Origin: an uncultured Erythrobacter sp.
GTDB lineage: Bacteria; Pseudomonadota; Alphaproteobacteria; Sphingomonadales; Sphingomonadaceae
Direction: 5' to 3'
Assembly: GCA_937899785.1 (NCBI GenBank)
Contig: CALCCG010000003.1
Coordinates: 1 to 64,000 of the forward strand
DNA length: 64,000 bases
The translations under genes were made by a program, and so were the position numbers. Of the stretch, positions 19,537 to 28,797 are shown piece by piece. Every line of letters begins with the position of its first letter. Positions within the stretch are counted from its first letter, which is position 1. The notes beneath the pieces are model-generated. The model saw only the letters and a program-made list of their open reading frames with translations, was not told the origin of the DNA and searched no databases.

Positions 19537-20600
19537 TGCGCCAGCGCCGCCAAGCGCTTACCTTCATCCTCGGCAATCAGAGCATCGACCATTTCACCAA
19601 GTCCGGGGCCGGCTAGGACATCGTCAAGTTTATGAAGCGTCAAACCAATGCGGTGATCGGTCACACGGCCTTGGGGAAAGTTGTACGTGCGAATCCGCTC
19701 CGAGCGATCGCCGGATCCGACCATCGCCTTGCGCGCTTCGGCCTCCGCGCCCTGCGCTTCATCGCGCATCTTTTCATAGAGCCGCGCGCGAAGGACCTGC
19801 ATCGCCTTGTTGCGGTTCTTGATCTGGGAACGTTCATCCTGCTGCATGACGACGAGCCCCGAGGGCAAGTGCGTGATGCGGACCGCGCTATCGGTCGTGT
19901 TGACGTGCTGGCCGCCTGCGCCCGAGGCGCGATAGGTGTCGATCTTCAGGTCGCCTGCATCAATCTGGACATCGACCTCATCGGGCTCGGGCAAAACCGC
20001 CACTGTCGCCGCCGAAGTGTGGATGCGCCCGCCGCTCTCGGTCACCGGAACGCGCTGGACGCGGTGAACGCCGCTCTCAAACTTGAGCTTGGCGAAAACG
20101 CCCTGCCCGGTGACGTTGGCAACGATCTCTTTAAATCCGCCGACTTCGCTGGCGTTCATGCTGACCGGTTCGACGCTCCAGCCGTGCTCGGCGGCGAAAC
20201 GTTCGTACATGCGATAAAGATCACCGGCGAAGCGCGCCGCTTCATCGCCGCCCGTGCCAGCGCGGATTTCGAGCATGGCGGGCCTGCTGTCCGCCGCATC
20301 GCGCGGAAGCAACGCAATGGCGAGAGCTCGCTCCTTGGCGGGAAGGGCCTCGCGCAAGGTGGTGAGCTCCTCTTGCGCCATCGCCTTCATCTCCGGGTCG
20401 GCGAGCATGTCCTCAAGACCCACGATTTCTTCGCGCGCGGCCCTTACGTCGGCAGCGATTTTGGCGACCGGCTCAAGCTCCGCGTAATCGCGAGAGGCGC
20501 GCACGAACTCGTCACCTTCCAGCGTGCCGCTGGCCATGCGCGCTTCGAGCTCTGCGAAGCGATTGGCGATTTGGTCAAGGCGTTGGGGGGGGATTTGCAT
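19533..20600 (-). CDS. prfA: Peptide chain release factor 1
   Basis: This 355-residue factor ends translation at UAA and UAG. The peptidyl-hydrolysis motif is in [17 protein letters not shown], and the codon-recognition PxT motif reads PVTES, which marks RF1 rather than RF2. Length is normal. Its ATG directly abuts the hisS stop, so hisS-prfA-prmC is one operon. Confidence 0.96.
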   Translation of the reverse strand: MQIPPQRLDQIANRFAELEARMASGTLEGDEFVRASRDYAELEPVAKIAADVRAAREEIVGLEDMLADPEMKAMAQEELTTLREALPAKERALAIALLPRDAADSRPAMLEIRAGTGGDEAARFAGDLYRMYERFAAEHGWSVEPVSMNASEVGGFKEIVANVTGQGVFAKLKFESGVHRVQRVPVTESGGRIHTSAATVAVLPEPDEVDVQIDAGDLKIDTYRASGAGGQHVNTTDSAVRITHLPSGLVVMQQDERSQIKNRNKAMQVLRARLYEKMRDEAQGAEAEARKAMVGSGDRSERIRTYNFPQGRVTDHRIGLTLHKLDDVLAGPGLGEMVDALIAEDEGKRLAALAQ

Positions 20601-21947
20601 TTATCTGGGCTCTGGAAGGGTTCGAACCTCTTCGTCCAACTCATCGATCCTGTCGCCAAGCGCGCCAAGATCTTCGTCAAAGCGAAGATCCCAACCTTTC
20701 TCGATGATCTCATCGATAGAAAGGCTGGTCTGTTCTCCGGTGGCGAGGTCTTTAAACTGGAGGCGGCCCGAAGCGATTTCATCATCACCAATGATAATCG
20801 CTGCCTTCGCGCCAGCTTGATCCGCCCGGTTGAAACGCTTCTTCATATTTCCACGAGCAAATATCTCGGTCGAAAACTGGGTCATGCGTAAGGTTTGCGC
20901 GACTTCGACAGCCTTGAGTTGAGCATCCGCTCCGATAGGAATGACCGCGAACTCGACTGGATCACCCGCTTGTTCCCCCACCAGCATAGCCAGCCGCTCG
21001 ATCCCAGCCGCCCAGCCGACCGCCGGCGTCGCCGGACCGCCCAAGCTCTCCATCAGCCCGTCATAGCGCCCGCCGCCCAAAACCGTGCTCTGCGAACCCA
21101 GCGCTTCAGCCGCCGCCGAACCCTCATCGGGGACGAACTCAAACGCCGTGTGGCGATAATAGTCGAGCCCGCGCACGAGGCTCTCTGCCCGCGTCCACGC
21201 GACGCCCGCCGCATCGAGCCCGCTAGTCACGCTCTCAAAAAATGCCAAAGCCTCGCCCGAAAGATACTCATCGATCTTGGGCGCGTCGGGCAAAAACACC
21301 TTGTCGCGCGGGTCCTTGCTGTCGAGGATGCGCAGCGGGTTCTTGTCGAGACGCTCCTGGCTGTCTTCGGAAAGATCGCCGCGCACCTTCCCGAAATACG
21401 CAATCAACGCGGCGCGCCAGGCCTCGCGGCTCGACGCATCGCCGAGTGTGTTGAGGTGCAGGGTGACGCCTTCAATCCCAAGCTCGCGCAAAAGCTGATC
21501 CGCCATCGCCAGCAATTCGACATCGGCCTGCGGCTCCGCGGCGCCGATGATCTCGGCGTCAATCTGGTGAAACTGGCGATACCGGCCCTTTTGCGGGCGC
21601 TCATAGCGAAACAAAGGACCGTGCGTCGCAAGTTTCAACGGCGCGTGCTGCTGCCAGCCATTGGTGAGATAAGCGCGCGCAATTCCGGCGGTAAACTCGG
21701 GTCGCAAGGTTAGCGAGTCTCCCCCGCGATCCTCGAAGGAATACATCTCTTTGGAGACGACATCGGTCGTCTCGCCCAGCGAACGGGCAAAGACCTCGGT
21801 CTTTTCAAAGACCGGGAATTCGGCGCGACGGAAACGATAAAGACGCCGAACGCGCTCAAACGTTTCGACGACAAAGGCAAAGGCCTCGGCGTCGGGGCCG
21901 AAGATGTCCTGGGTGCCGCGAATGGCCTTGGGAGTGTTCTTACTCAT
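20601..21947 (-). CDS. hisS: Histidyl-tRNA synthetase
   Basis: This 448-residue class II aminoacyl-tRNA synthetase has motif 2 [15 protein letters not shown], the histidine-binding loop [13 protein letters not shown], motif 3 GGGRYDGL, and a C-terminal anticodon-binding domain. I start it at ATG 21947 ([15 protein letters not shown]), which matches the family. The longer frame to 22001 would add 18 residues without conservation. It is divergent from ppa. Confidence 0.96.
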   Translation of the reverse strand: MSKNTPKAIRGTQDIFGPDAEAFAFVVETFERVRRLYRFRRAEFPVFEKTEVFARSLGETTDVVSKEMYSFEDRGGDSLTLRPEFTAGIARAYLTNGWQQHAPLKLATHGPLFRYERPQKGRYRQFHQIDAEIIGAAEPQADVELLAMADQLLRELGIEGVTLHLNTLGDASSREAWRAALIAYFGKVRGDLSEDSQERLDKNPLRILDSKDPRDKVFLPDAPKIDEYLSGEALAFFESVTSGLDAAGVAWTRAESLVRGLDYYRHTAFEFVPDEGSAAAEALGSQSTVLGGGRYDGLMESLGGPATPAVGWAAGIERLAMLVGEQAGDPVEFAVIPIGADAQLKAVEVAQTLRMTQFSTEIFARGNMKKRFNRADQAGAKAAIIIGDDEIASGRLQFKDLATGEQTSLSIDEIIEKGWDLRFDEDLGALGDRIDELDEEVRTLPEPR

Positions 21948-22098
21948 AATGCCCTGTATCTGGTTTCCTGAGCGCCTAAGACCAAGGGGGGCCTTTCGCA
22001 ATGCCCCGCCGCGCGCTAATGGGCCGCACGGTCAAGCCGCCAACGCTCAAACGCCCGGACCGAAAGCGGCGCAGCTATCAATTAGGAAACCCCCTTCC

Positions 22099-22632
22099 AT
22101 GCGCATCGACAAGATACCCACTGGCGCCAACCCGCCGGACGATCTCAACGTGATCATCGAAGTCCCTACGGGCGGCGAGCCGGTTAAATACGAGTTCGAC
22201 AAGCAAAGCGGAGCGCTGTTCGTCGATCGCATCCTGCACACGCCCATGCGCTATCCAGCCAATTATGGTTTTGTCCCCCACACACTCAGCCCCGATGGCG
22301 ACCCTCTCGATGCGCTTGTTATTGCGCGATCGCCATTTATTCCAGGCTGCGTGGTGCGCTCGCGCCCAATTGGTGTGCTGAACCTAGAAGACGAGCATGG
22401 CGGCGATGAAAAGCTGGTCTGCGTGCCGGTGGATACGACGTTCCCCTATTACTCGGACGTGGGGGAAACAAAGGACTTACCCTCGATCATCATGCAGCAG
22501 GTCGAGCATTTCTTCACCCATTACAAGGACCTCGAAGCCGAGAAATGGGTTCGCGTCGGCAAATGGGGCGACCGAGCCGAAGCGCGCCAAATCGTGATCG
22601 AGGCAATCGCGCGCGCCGGCAGCGCGGCTTGA
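22099..22632 (+). CDS. ppa: Inorganic pyrophosphatase (family I)
   Basis: This 177-residue soluble enzyme hydrolyses pyrophosphate and drives biosynthetic reactions. The metal-binding signature is in DGDPLDALVI, and PANYGFVPHT is typical of the family. AGGAAAC at 22084-22090 is the ribosome-binding site for ATG 22099. An upstream frame opening at 21904 is not part of the protein. Confidence 0.96.
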   Translation: MRIDKIPTGANPPDDLNVIIEVPTGGEPVKYEFDKQSGALFVDRILHTPMRYPANYGFVPHTLSPDGDPLDALVIARSPFIPGCVVRSRPIGVLNLEDEHGGDEKLVCVPVDTTFPYYSDVGETKDLPSIIMQQVEHFFTHYKDLEAEKWVRVGKWGDRAEARQIVIEAIARAGSAA

Positions 22633-22680
22633 TGGCCGTTCGCCGCTCTGGTGGAGCCTGGCTCCGCCAAATCAGGCGCG

Positions 22681-23061
22681 TCAAAGAAAGGCGAAGATAC
22701 CCTTTACAAGGGCGGTAAGACAAACGGGCAACCCAATCGCAAGCAACCAAAGGGCGATCGTATCCCGACGGAACGCCGAAGCGAGCTCTGGATTGGTGGC
22801 GTCCTCGTCGCTCAAGCTGGTCCAGCGGCGTTCGAACCACCGGCACGCGGGTATGATGGCCGCTACGAGGATCACAAGCGCTGCATAAGGCAAGATGGAG
22901 GAAAACCCCTCGGCCAAGGCCTTCACGGTCATGTAGATTTGCAGTCCGGTGTAAACCAAGAGAGCGTATGCGACATGATCGCTCATCGCTCTCCGCCAAT
23001 CCGTTGACGAGCTTGCCGGACCCGCGTCCGCTCGCTCCTGCTCCTGCGACAATTCGTTCAT
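22681..23061 (-). CDS. Small membrane protein, unknown
   Basis: This 126-residue protein starts at ATG 23061 behind GGGGAG. It has three hydrophobic segments (around VAYALLVYTGLQIYMTV, LPYAALVILVAAIIPA, and the C-terminal LWLLAIGLPVCLTALV). The first about 20 residues are charged and rich in Glu/Gln. I do not recognise a family. It is convergent with ppa. A stem-loop lies immediately ahead of its start codon. Confidence 0.65.
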   Translation of the reverse strand: MNELSQEQERADAGPASSSTDWRRAMSDHVAYALLVYTGLQIYMTVKALAEGFSSILPYAALVILVAAIIPACRWFERRWTSLSDEDATNPELASAFRRDTIALWLLAIGLPVCLTALVKGIFAFL

Positions 23062-23434
23062 TAGCCCGCTCCCCGACGGTTTAACCTCTCCGTCGGGACT
23101 ATCCCAAACCCAGCCACGCGTTGCAAGCTCTGTAACAAATTTGCAATTCCCTTGCATGGAACGCAAAGCTGCACCGCCACTCTTCTGGAATTGCTGGAAA
23201 ATTGTCGGCGCAGATCGAAGCTGAGCCGAATCCGATCCACGCTCGCGGCTCCGCTTTGGCGGTGAAAATACGCGAATCGCAAAGATGTGGCGCCGTTGAG
23301 GGCCCGCGTGAGCGCCGATCTTTCACCGCTCCAACGGTCTATTCTTGCAAAAATCCTGCCAAATGCGTCATTGTTCGCAAGACTAAGCAGAAACCACCCT
23401 TCCCTGATACTACGACTTTGCTAAAGCTGGCGCG
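23062..23434. other. Intergenic region upstream of lptB
   Basis: I see no supported gene in these 373 bases. The left end holds the 5' leader hairpin of the minus-strand membrane protein. The rest must contain the lptB promoter, but no clear -35/-10 pair is evident. The lptC and lptA genes that often precede lptB are not here. Confidence 0.5.
23072..23097 (-). promoter_or_regulatory. Leader stem-loop next to the start of the small membrane gene
   Basis: CCCGACGG and CCGTCGGG form a perfect 8-bp stem over a 10-base loop. In the minus-strand transcript its 3' arm runs into GGGGAG, the likely Shine-Dalgarno, about 11 bases before the ATG at 23061. It could modulate translation. No run of T follows, so it is not a typical terminator. 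Confidence 0.4.
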
Positions 23435-24250
23435 ATGACTGACACAACCACCCTTGCGAACGACGCGCTAGAGACTGAAACGGCCCAGAGTTCGTACAGC
23501 GACGCACCGGCGAGCAAAGAGATGCCTGAGGGCGGTCTCGAAGTTATATCGATCGCCAAAAGCTACGACAAACGCGCTGTGCTGAACGACATTTCGCTTA
23601 GCGTTGCCAAAGGAGAGGTCCTTGGCCTCCTTGGACCAAACGGCGCGGGCAAGACGACGTGCTTTTATTCGATCATGGGGCTGGTCAAACCCGATTCCGG
23701 CCGCATCCTCATGGACGGTGAGGATCTTACAAACCTGCCTATGTACCGGCGCGCCATCCTGGGAATTGGCTATTTGCCGCAGGAGACAAGCATCTTCCGC
23801 GGCATGACGGTTGAGGAGAACATCAACTGCGTTCTTGAGATGGTCGAACCGGACCGCGAAACGCGGGCAAAGGAGCTTGAACGGTTGCTGGGCGAATTCG
23901 GCCTCACGGATCTTCGCGACAGCGCGGCAATGGCGCTTTCCGGGGGCGAAAGACGGCGCTGTGAGATCGCGCGCGCGCTGGCTGCAAAGCCCTCCATAAT
24001 GTTGCTTGATGAGCCATTTGCCGGGATCGACCCGCTTTCGATCAGCGATATTCGCGACCTCATCAAGGATCTGAAGCGGCGCGGCATCGGTGTGCTCATT
24101 ACCGATCACAACGTGCGCGAGACGCTCGATATCGTCGATCGCGCTTGCATTATCTATGGGGGCCAAGTCTTGTTTGCCGGCACACCGCAAGACTTGGTGG
24201 CCGATGAAAATGTGAAACGGCTCTATCTGGGCGAGAGCTTCACGCTCTAG
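23435..24250 (+). CDS. lptB: LPS export ABC transporter ATP-binding protein
   Basis: This 271-residue cytoplasmic ATPase of the LptB2FG complex powers transport of lipopolysaccharide-like glycolipid. It has Walker A GPNGAGKTTCFYSIMG, the signature LSGGERRRCEIARALA and Walker B IMLLDEPFAGIDP. About 35 extra residues precede the ABC domain (acidic, low complexity). rpoN follows 11 bases downstream, the usual pairing. lptC/lptA are absent from the immediate upstream sequence and must lie elsewhere. Confidence 0.94.
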   Translation: MTDTTTLANDALETETAQSSYSDAPASKEMPEGGLEVISIAKSYDKRAVLNDISLSVAKGEVLGLLGPNGAGKTTCFYSIMGLVKPDSGRILMDGEDLTNLPMYRRAILGIGYLPQETSIFRGMTVEENINCVLEMVEPDRETRAKELERLLGEFGLTDLRDSAAMALSGGERRRCEIARALAAKPSIMLLDEPFAGIDPLSISDIRDLIKDLKRRGIGVLITDHNVRETLDIVDRACIIYGGQVLFAGTPQDLVADENVKRLYLGESFTL

Positions 24251-24261
24251 GATCACGCTGC

Positions 24262-25770
24262 ATGGCTCTCGGCCCTCGCCTGGACCTTCGCCAATCGCAA
24301 TCGCTGGTGATGACGCCGCAATTGCAGCAAGCGATTAAGCTGCTCGCGGCGTCCAATCTTGAGATCGAAACCTATATCGGTGAAGCGCTGGAAGCCAATC
24401 CGCTGCTGGAAGCGGGGGCTGTGTCTTCCGAGAACACCGGCGATCCCGGCGAGCCGGACGATATCCCCCGTGAAGAATTTACTGCGGACCAACTTATCGC
24501 TCAAGGAGGCGGGGAGGGTGACGCCCCGCTCGATCTGGATACCAGCGCACTGGATCGGGATCGCGACACTGGCGATGGAAGCACTGCGTCGCGAACCGCG
24601 AGCGCCGACGACTGGGGAAGGGCCGCAGGATCGGGTGGCGGCATCGACGGTGAAGCGCCGGATATCGAGGCAACACGAGCGGCTGAGCTTTCCTTGGGAG
24701 ACCACTTGCTGGCTCAGATCGGAGCGGTTGTGCGCGACGAAAGGCAAGGCTTTGTTGCGCGCCACCTGATCGGCCTTCTCGATGACGCCGGCTATCTCTC
24801 GCCGGATCTGCGCGAGGTTGCGCTGGACCTTGGTGTTGCGCTCCAGGAAGCCGAAAGAGCGCTTCTCGCGATCCAGACACTCGATCCCAGCGGGGTTGGG
24901 GCGCGCAGCCTCGCCGAATGCCTCGCCATTCAGGCTAAGGAGGCCGACCGCTACGATCCGTGCATGGCGCGTTTGATCAACAATCTGGAACTCATCGCGC
25001 AAGGCGAAGTGGCCCGCCTAAAACGCTTGTGCGGCGTTGATGAGGAAGACCTTGCCGACATGTTGAGCGAGTTGCGAGGCTACAATCCCAAGCCTGGCCT
25101 GGCCTACGCGCAGACCAGCGACACAGCGATCGTCCCTGACATCCTGCTTACCCCGAATGGCGAACATGGATGGGACATTGCGCTCAACGAGGACACGCTG
25201 CCTCGTCTGATCGTCAACCGGGACTATTATGTCGAGCTGTCGGGTGGGGCGACCAATCCAGAGGCGCAGACGTGGCTCAAGGAAAAGCTGGCCGATGCGC
25301 ACTGGCTTATCCGCGCGCTGGATCAGCGACAAAAGACGATCCTCAAAACCGCAGCCGAGATCGTCAAACAACAAGATGGGTTCTTTAGACACGGTGTTTC
25401 CGAGCTGCGCCCGCTCACCTTGCGCGAAGTGGCGGAGCAGATCGAGATGCACGAAAGCACGGTGAGCCGCGTCACGAGCAACAAATATCTTTGGTGCGAA
25501 CGTGGGACGTTCGAGCTAAAATACTTTTTCTCCAGCGGGGTCGCTTCCAGCGACGGCGAAGGCGCGTCCTCTGAAGCCATCAAGGCGCGGATCAAGGCGC
25601 TGACCGACGCCGAGGACCCCAAAAAAGTGCTGTCGGACCAAAAGTTGGTGGACCTGCTTAAGGAAGAAGGTTTCGATCTCGCGCGGCGAACGGTCGCTAA
25701 ATATCGCGAGGCTATCGGGATCGGATCGAGCGCTCAAAGGCGGCGCGCGAAGAAGATCGCGGGGCTCTAG
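24262..25770 (+). CDS. rpoN: RNA polymerase sigma-54 factor
   Basis: This 502-residue alternative sigma factor directs transcription from -24/-12 promoters with enhancer-binding activators. Region I is glutamine/leucine-rich (RQSQSLVMTPQLQQAIKLL). An acidic spacer follows (about 60-130). The core-binding and DNA-binding domains include a helix-turn-helix (LREVAEQIEMHESTVSRVT) and the C-terminal RpoN box ARRTVAKYRE. It forms a likely operon with lptB. Confidence 0.96.
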   Translation: MALGPRLDLRQSQSLVMTPQLQQAIKLLAASNLEIETYIGEALEANPLLEAGAVSSENTGDPGEPDDIPREEFTADQLIAQGGGEGDAPLDLDTSALDRDRDTGDGSTASRTASADDWGRAAGSGGGIDGEAPDIEATRAAELSLGDHLLAQIGAVVRDERQGFVARHLIGLLDDAGYLSPDLREVALDLGVALQEAERALLAIQTLDPSGVGARSLAECLAIQAKEADRYDPCMARLINNLELIAQGEVARLKRLCGVDEEDLADMLSELRGYNPKPGLAYAQTSDTAIVPDILLTPNGEHGWDIALNEDTLPRLIVNRDYYVELSGGATNPEAQTWLKEKLADAHWLIRALDQRQKTILKTAAEIVKQQDGFFRHGVSELRPLTLREVAEQIEMHESTVSRVTSNKYLWCERGTFELKYFFSSGVASSDGEGASSEAIKARIKALTDAEDPKKVLSDQKLVDLLKEEGFDLARRTVAKYREAIGIGSSAQRRRAKKIAGL

Positions 25771-25826
25771 AGAGGCATCAATGCCGCAATTGCGTGCATC
25801 TCCGCATCACTAGGTAGAAACCCTGC

Positions 25827-25839
25827 GACTCGTGGAGTC
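25827..25839. promoter_or_regulatory. Paired GANTC methylation sites upstream of ctrA
   Basis: GACTC (25827-25831) and GAGTC (25835-25839) form a dyad with a 3-base spacer, about 135-147 bases before the ctrA ATG. GANTC is the CcrM methylation target, and in Caulobacter a GANTC in the ctrA promoter ties transcription to replication. The same role here is inferred. Confidence 0.55.
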
Positions 25840-25857
25840 AGGCCGGTTTACACTAAA

Positions 25858-25890
25858 TTAACCTTTCCCGTTCAGATGTTGTGTGGTTAA
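25858..25890. promoter_or_regulatory. Candidate CtrA half-sites in ctrA leader
   Basis: TTAACC (25858-25863) and GGTTAA (25885-25890) are inverted copies of the CtrA half-site. Their spacing is not the canonical TTAA-N7-TTAA, so autoregulation by CtrA is only a possibility. Confidence 0.3.
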
Positions 25891-25973
25891 TACATGACAA
25901 CACCTCTTTATGAGGCGTTACCGCACCGAAACGTGTCACGACCCAGATTTTTGGGGCAACTAGGGGACCAGCA

Positions 25974-26669
25974 ATGCGCGTGCTGCTGATTGAGGACGAG
26001 CCGACAACCGCTAAGGCGATCGAGCTCATGCTGACCACCGAAGGGTTTAATGTCTACTCAACCGATCTGGGCGAGGAAGGCCTCGATCTGGGCAAGCTCT
26101 ATGATTACGATATCATTTTGCTCGATCTGAACCTGCCGGACATGCACGGCTATGACGTGCTTAAGAAACTGCGCGTTGCGAAAGTGCAAACGCCGGTTCT
26201 GATCCTTTCAGGCATCGCCGAAATGGACAGCAAGATCCGCTCATTCGGCTTTGGCGCCGATGACTATGTGACCAAGCCCTTCCACCGGGAAGAACTGGTT
26301 GCGCGCATCCACGCCGTTGTGCGGCGCTCAAAAGGCCACAGCCAGTCGATTATCCGCACCGGCAAGCTTGCTGTTAACCTCGACGCGAAGACCGTCGAAG
26401 TCGACAGCGCCCGCGTCCACCTGACCGGTAAGGAATACGCGATGCTCGAGCTGTTGTCGCTGCGTAAGGGCACCACGCTTACGAAGGAAATGTTCCTCAA
26501 CCATCTTTACGGTGGCATGGACGAGCCGGAACTGAAGATCATCGACGTCTTCATCTGCAAGCTGCGCAAGAAACTCAGCCATGCATGCGGCGGCGAAAAC
26601 TACATCGAAACGGTTTGGGGCCGCGGCTACGTTCTGCGCGATCCCCATGAGGAAGTCGAAGCGGCCTAA
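25974..26669 (+). CDS. ctrA: Cell-cycle response regulator CtrA
   Basis: This 231-residue OmpR-type regulator has a receiver domain (about 1-115, phospho-acceptor Asp in [14 protein letters not shown], near residue 51) and a winged-helix DNA-binding domain (about 125-225, [19 protein letters not shown]). It controls cell cycle, motility and, in several alphaproteobacteria, gene transfer agents. The C-terminus ends in Ala-Ala, as in Caulobacter CtrA, where it is needed for ClpXP turnover. AGGGGA precedes the ATG, and a strong terminator follows. Confidence 0.96.
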   Translation: MRVLLIEDEPTTAKAIELMLTTEGFNVYSTDLGEEGLDLGKLYDYDIILLDLNLPDMHGYDVLKKLRVAKVQTPVLILSGIAEMDSKIRSFGFGADDYVTKPFHREELVARIHAVVRRSKGHSQSIIRTGKLAVNLDAKTVEVDSARVHLTGKEYAMLELLSLRKGTTLTKEMFLNHLYGGMDEPELKIIDVFICKLRKKLSHACGGENYIETVWGRGYVLRDPHEEVEAA

Positions 26670-26695
26670 CCGCACACCATTCTAGTCTCGCAAAC

Positions 26696-26732
26696 GCGCC
26701 CGGGGCCAGTATTGGTCACCGGGCGCTTTTTT
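26696..26732 (+). terminator. Terminator downstream of ctrA
   Basis: GCGCCCGG and CCGGGCGC (26696-26703 and 26719-26726) pair, followed by TTTTTT (26727-26732). It ends ctrA transcription just before the convergent channel gene. Confidence 0.88.
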
Positions 26733-26733
26733 G

Positions 26734-27954
26734 TCAGCGCCGCGCCAGTCCAGCGGCGAGATCAAGCCCGGTCGGGTCCTGGAAGGCTCGCAGGCCGAAC
26801 TCCGGCGCAATCGCCAACAAATGATCGAAGATGTCGGCCTGAATGCCTTCATAGATATCCCACGCAGTTGTGTTGGTGAAGCAATAGAGCTCGATCGGCA
26901 GACCGTGCGTCCCCGGCGCCAATTGCCGCACGAGCAGCGTGAAATTCGCGTCAATGCGCGGATGCGATTTCAGATAGGCCTGTATATAGGCGCGGAAGGT
27001 CCCGATATTGGTAAGGCGCCGCGCATTCACAGGCGCGGCTTCGCCGTCCAGCTCGTTCGCGTTCCACTCGGCAATCTCTGCACCCTTCGCCTCGAGATAG
27101 GGCGCGAGCACGTGGAACTTCGTGAGGTCGGCCACCTCGTTTTCACTCAGAAAACGGATCGAGTTCTGGTCAAGAGCGATGCTGCGCTTGATCCGCCGTC
27201 CTCCGCTTTCGGCCATGCCGCGCCAATTGGCGTAGCTGTCGGAAACCAGTCGATGGGTCGGGATCGTGACAATCGTCTTGTCGAAATTCTGCACCTTCAC
27301 CGTGTGCAGCGAAATGTCGATCACATCGCCATCCGCGTCCATGCTCGACATCGTAATCCAGTCGCCCACGCGGAGCATGTCGTTGGTGGTCAGCTGGATG
27401 CTCGCGACTAGGCTCAGGATCGTGTCCTTGAACACCAACAGCAAAACCGCCGTTATCGCGCCCAGACCGGACAGCAGCAGCAACGGGCTTTCATCGATCA
27501 GGATCGAGATCACGATAATCGCCGCGCCGCACAGGACAAGGATCTTGGCGACCTGGACAAAGCCCTTGATCGGACGGTTCTTGGAGGTCGGCAGACGCTC
27601 GTAGAGCTCGTTCGCGTAGGCTAGCCCGCGTATGATGGCCATCGCGACCGACACGACAATGAGCGCCTGCGCGGTGTGCATGATGAATGTGCGCGTCTCG
27701 ACCGAAAGACCAGGAACAAGCCATTCAAGCCAGATCCCACGCGAGATAATCAGCAACGGCACCACCGTCGCAGCCCATCCGGCGGCCTTGTCATCCGTGT
27801 CGGTCTTTTGGTCGAGCCAGCGGGCCAACGTCGCCAGGATTACCGCCTTAAGGATGTAATTGGCGATCACAGCGGCAAGGCCGAGCCCAAGCAAGCCAAC
27901 AAAGGTCTGCACCCACGGTGCCTGCTGGTCGAAGAAAATAGCGAGTTGTTCCAT
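26734..27954 (-). CDS. MscS-family mechanosensitive channel (YbdG-like)
   Basis: This 406-residue inner-membrane protein should release solutes on osmotic down-shock. It has about five N-terminal membrane segments, then the pore-lining region and beta domain (LLLSGLGAITAVLLLVFKDT, MLRVGDWITMSSMDADGDV, KVQNFDKTIVTIPTHRLVS). The large insertion and C-terminus, with FTLLVRQLAPGTHGLPIELY, resemble YbdG more than small MscS. It is convergent with ctrA. Confidence 0.92.
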   Translation of the reverse strand: MEQLAIFFDQQAPWVQTFVGLLGLGLAAVIANYILKAVILATLARWLDQKTDTDDKAAGWAATVVPLLIISRGIWLEWLVPGLSVETRTFIMHTAQALIVVSVAMAIIRGLAYANELYERLPTSKNRPIKGFVQVAKILVLCGAAIIVISILIDESPLLLLSGLGAITAVLLLVFKDTILSLVASIQLTTNDMLRVGDWITMSSMDADGDVIDISLHTVKVQNFDKTIVTIPTHRLVSDSYANWRGMAESGGRRIKRSIALDQNSIRFLSENEVADLTKFHVLAPYLEAKGAEIAEWNANELDGEAAPVNARRLTNIGTFRAYIQAYLKSHPRIDANFTLLVRQLAPGTHGLPIELYCFTNTTAWDIYEGIQADIFDHLLAIAPEFGLRAFQDPTGLDLAAGLARR

Positions 27955-28044
27955 ATCTTGCGCGCTCTAGCGGGGAAGCCCCCCCGGCCTCAAGCTTTGC
28001 AAGCACTGGACAAGCGCAAAAGAGATCGCCAATCGCTGCTCCCC

Positions 28045-28746
28045 ATGACGGCATACAAGGAAGGCGACCCCACCACGCTCAGCCGGCTCTATGGCCGCAG
28101 CGTCGGCAAACCCCTGCGCGCGCGCCAGCAGGAGTTGGTCGACACGCTCCTTCCCAAGATTTCGGTACCGCAAGACGGGCCGGTTACGGCTGCCGCGCTT
28201 TTTGGTGAGGAGTGCGCGCTGCATTTTGAGATCGGCTTTGGTGGCGGAGAGCATCTTGCCTATCGCGCGGACCTCTTGCCCAATCACGGCTTTATCGGCG
28301 CCGAGCCCTTCCTCAACGGCGTAGCGCAGGCGCTCGCTCATGTGGAAGAGGGCAAACTGGCCAATGTCCGCCTTCATCACGGAGATGCGCTCGAAGTGCT
28401 CGGGCGCATGCCCGACGGAGCGCTCACCATGATCTATCTGCTCCACCCCGATCCATGGCCCAAAGCGCGCCACGCCAAACGCCGGATGATGAACGATGGC
28501 CCGGTTAAGCTGATCGCGGACAAGCTGAGGCCGGGCGGCGAATTTCGCTTCGGCACCGATCACGCGGTCTATCTGCGCCACGCGCTGATGGTGATGCAGC
28601 GCTACACCGATCAATTCGAATGGGTCGTTGACGGCCCGGCAAGCTGGCAAAACCGCCCGTCGGGCTGGAGCGAGACCCGCTACGAACAAAAGGCGCGCGA
28701 AGTCTTCGGCCACGAGGTCTGGTACTTCCGCTTTCGGCGGCGCTGA
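28045..28746 (+). CDS. trmB: tRNA (guanine-N7)-methyltransferase
   Basis: This 233-residue SAM-dependent enzyme forms m7G46 in tRNA. The SAM-binding motif is FEIGFGGGEHL, and IYLLHPDPWPKARHAKRR is the family signature. ATG 28045 gives the expected N-terminus, although the frame stays open further upstream over the promoter of the divergent channel gene. Confidence 0.95.
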   Translation: MTAYKEGDPTTLSRLYGRSVGKPLRARQQELVDTLLPKISVPQDGPVTAAALFGEECALHFEIGFGGGEHLAYRADLLPNHGFIGAEPFLNGVAQALAHVEEGKLANVRLHHGDALEVLGRMPDGALTMIYLLHPDPWPKARHAKRRMMNDGPVKLIADKLRPGGEFRFGTDHAVYLRHALMVMQRYTDQFEWVVDGPASWQNRPSGWSETRYEQKAREVFGHEVWYFRFRRR

Positions 28747-28797
28747 ATTGCAATTGCGCCCCCTTGGCGTCAGACTGCACCGCAACAGGGGGTAGCT

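Noticed and set aside
20618-20630. tRNA-like GGGTTCGAACCTC
   Set aside because: It is inside the hisS coding sequence, without acceptor or anticodon arms.
23202-23438. Possible lptA/lptC remnant
   Set aside because: The 78-residue product has no signal peptide or OstA-like pattern.
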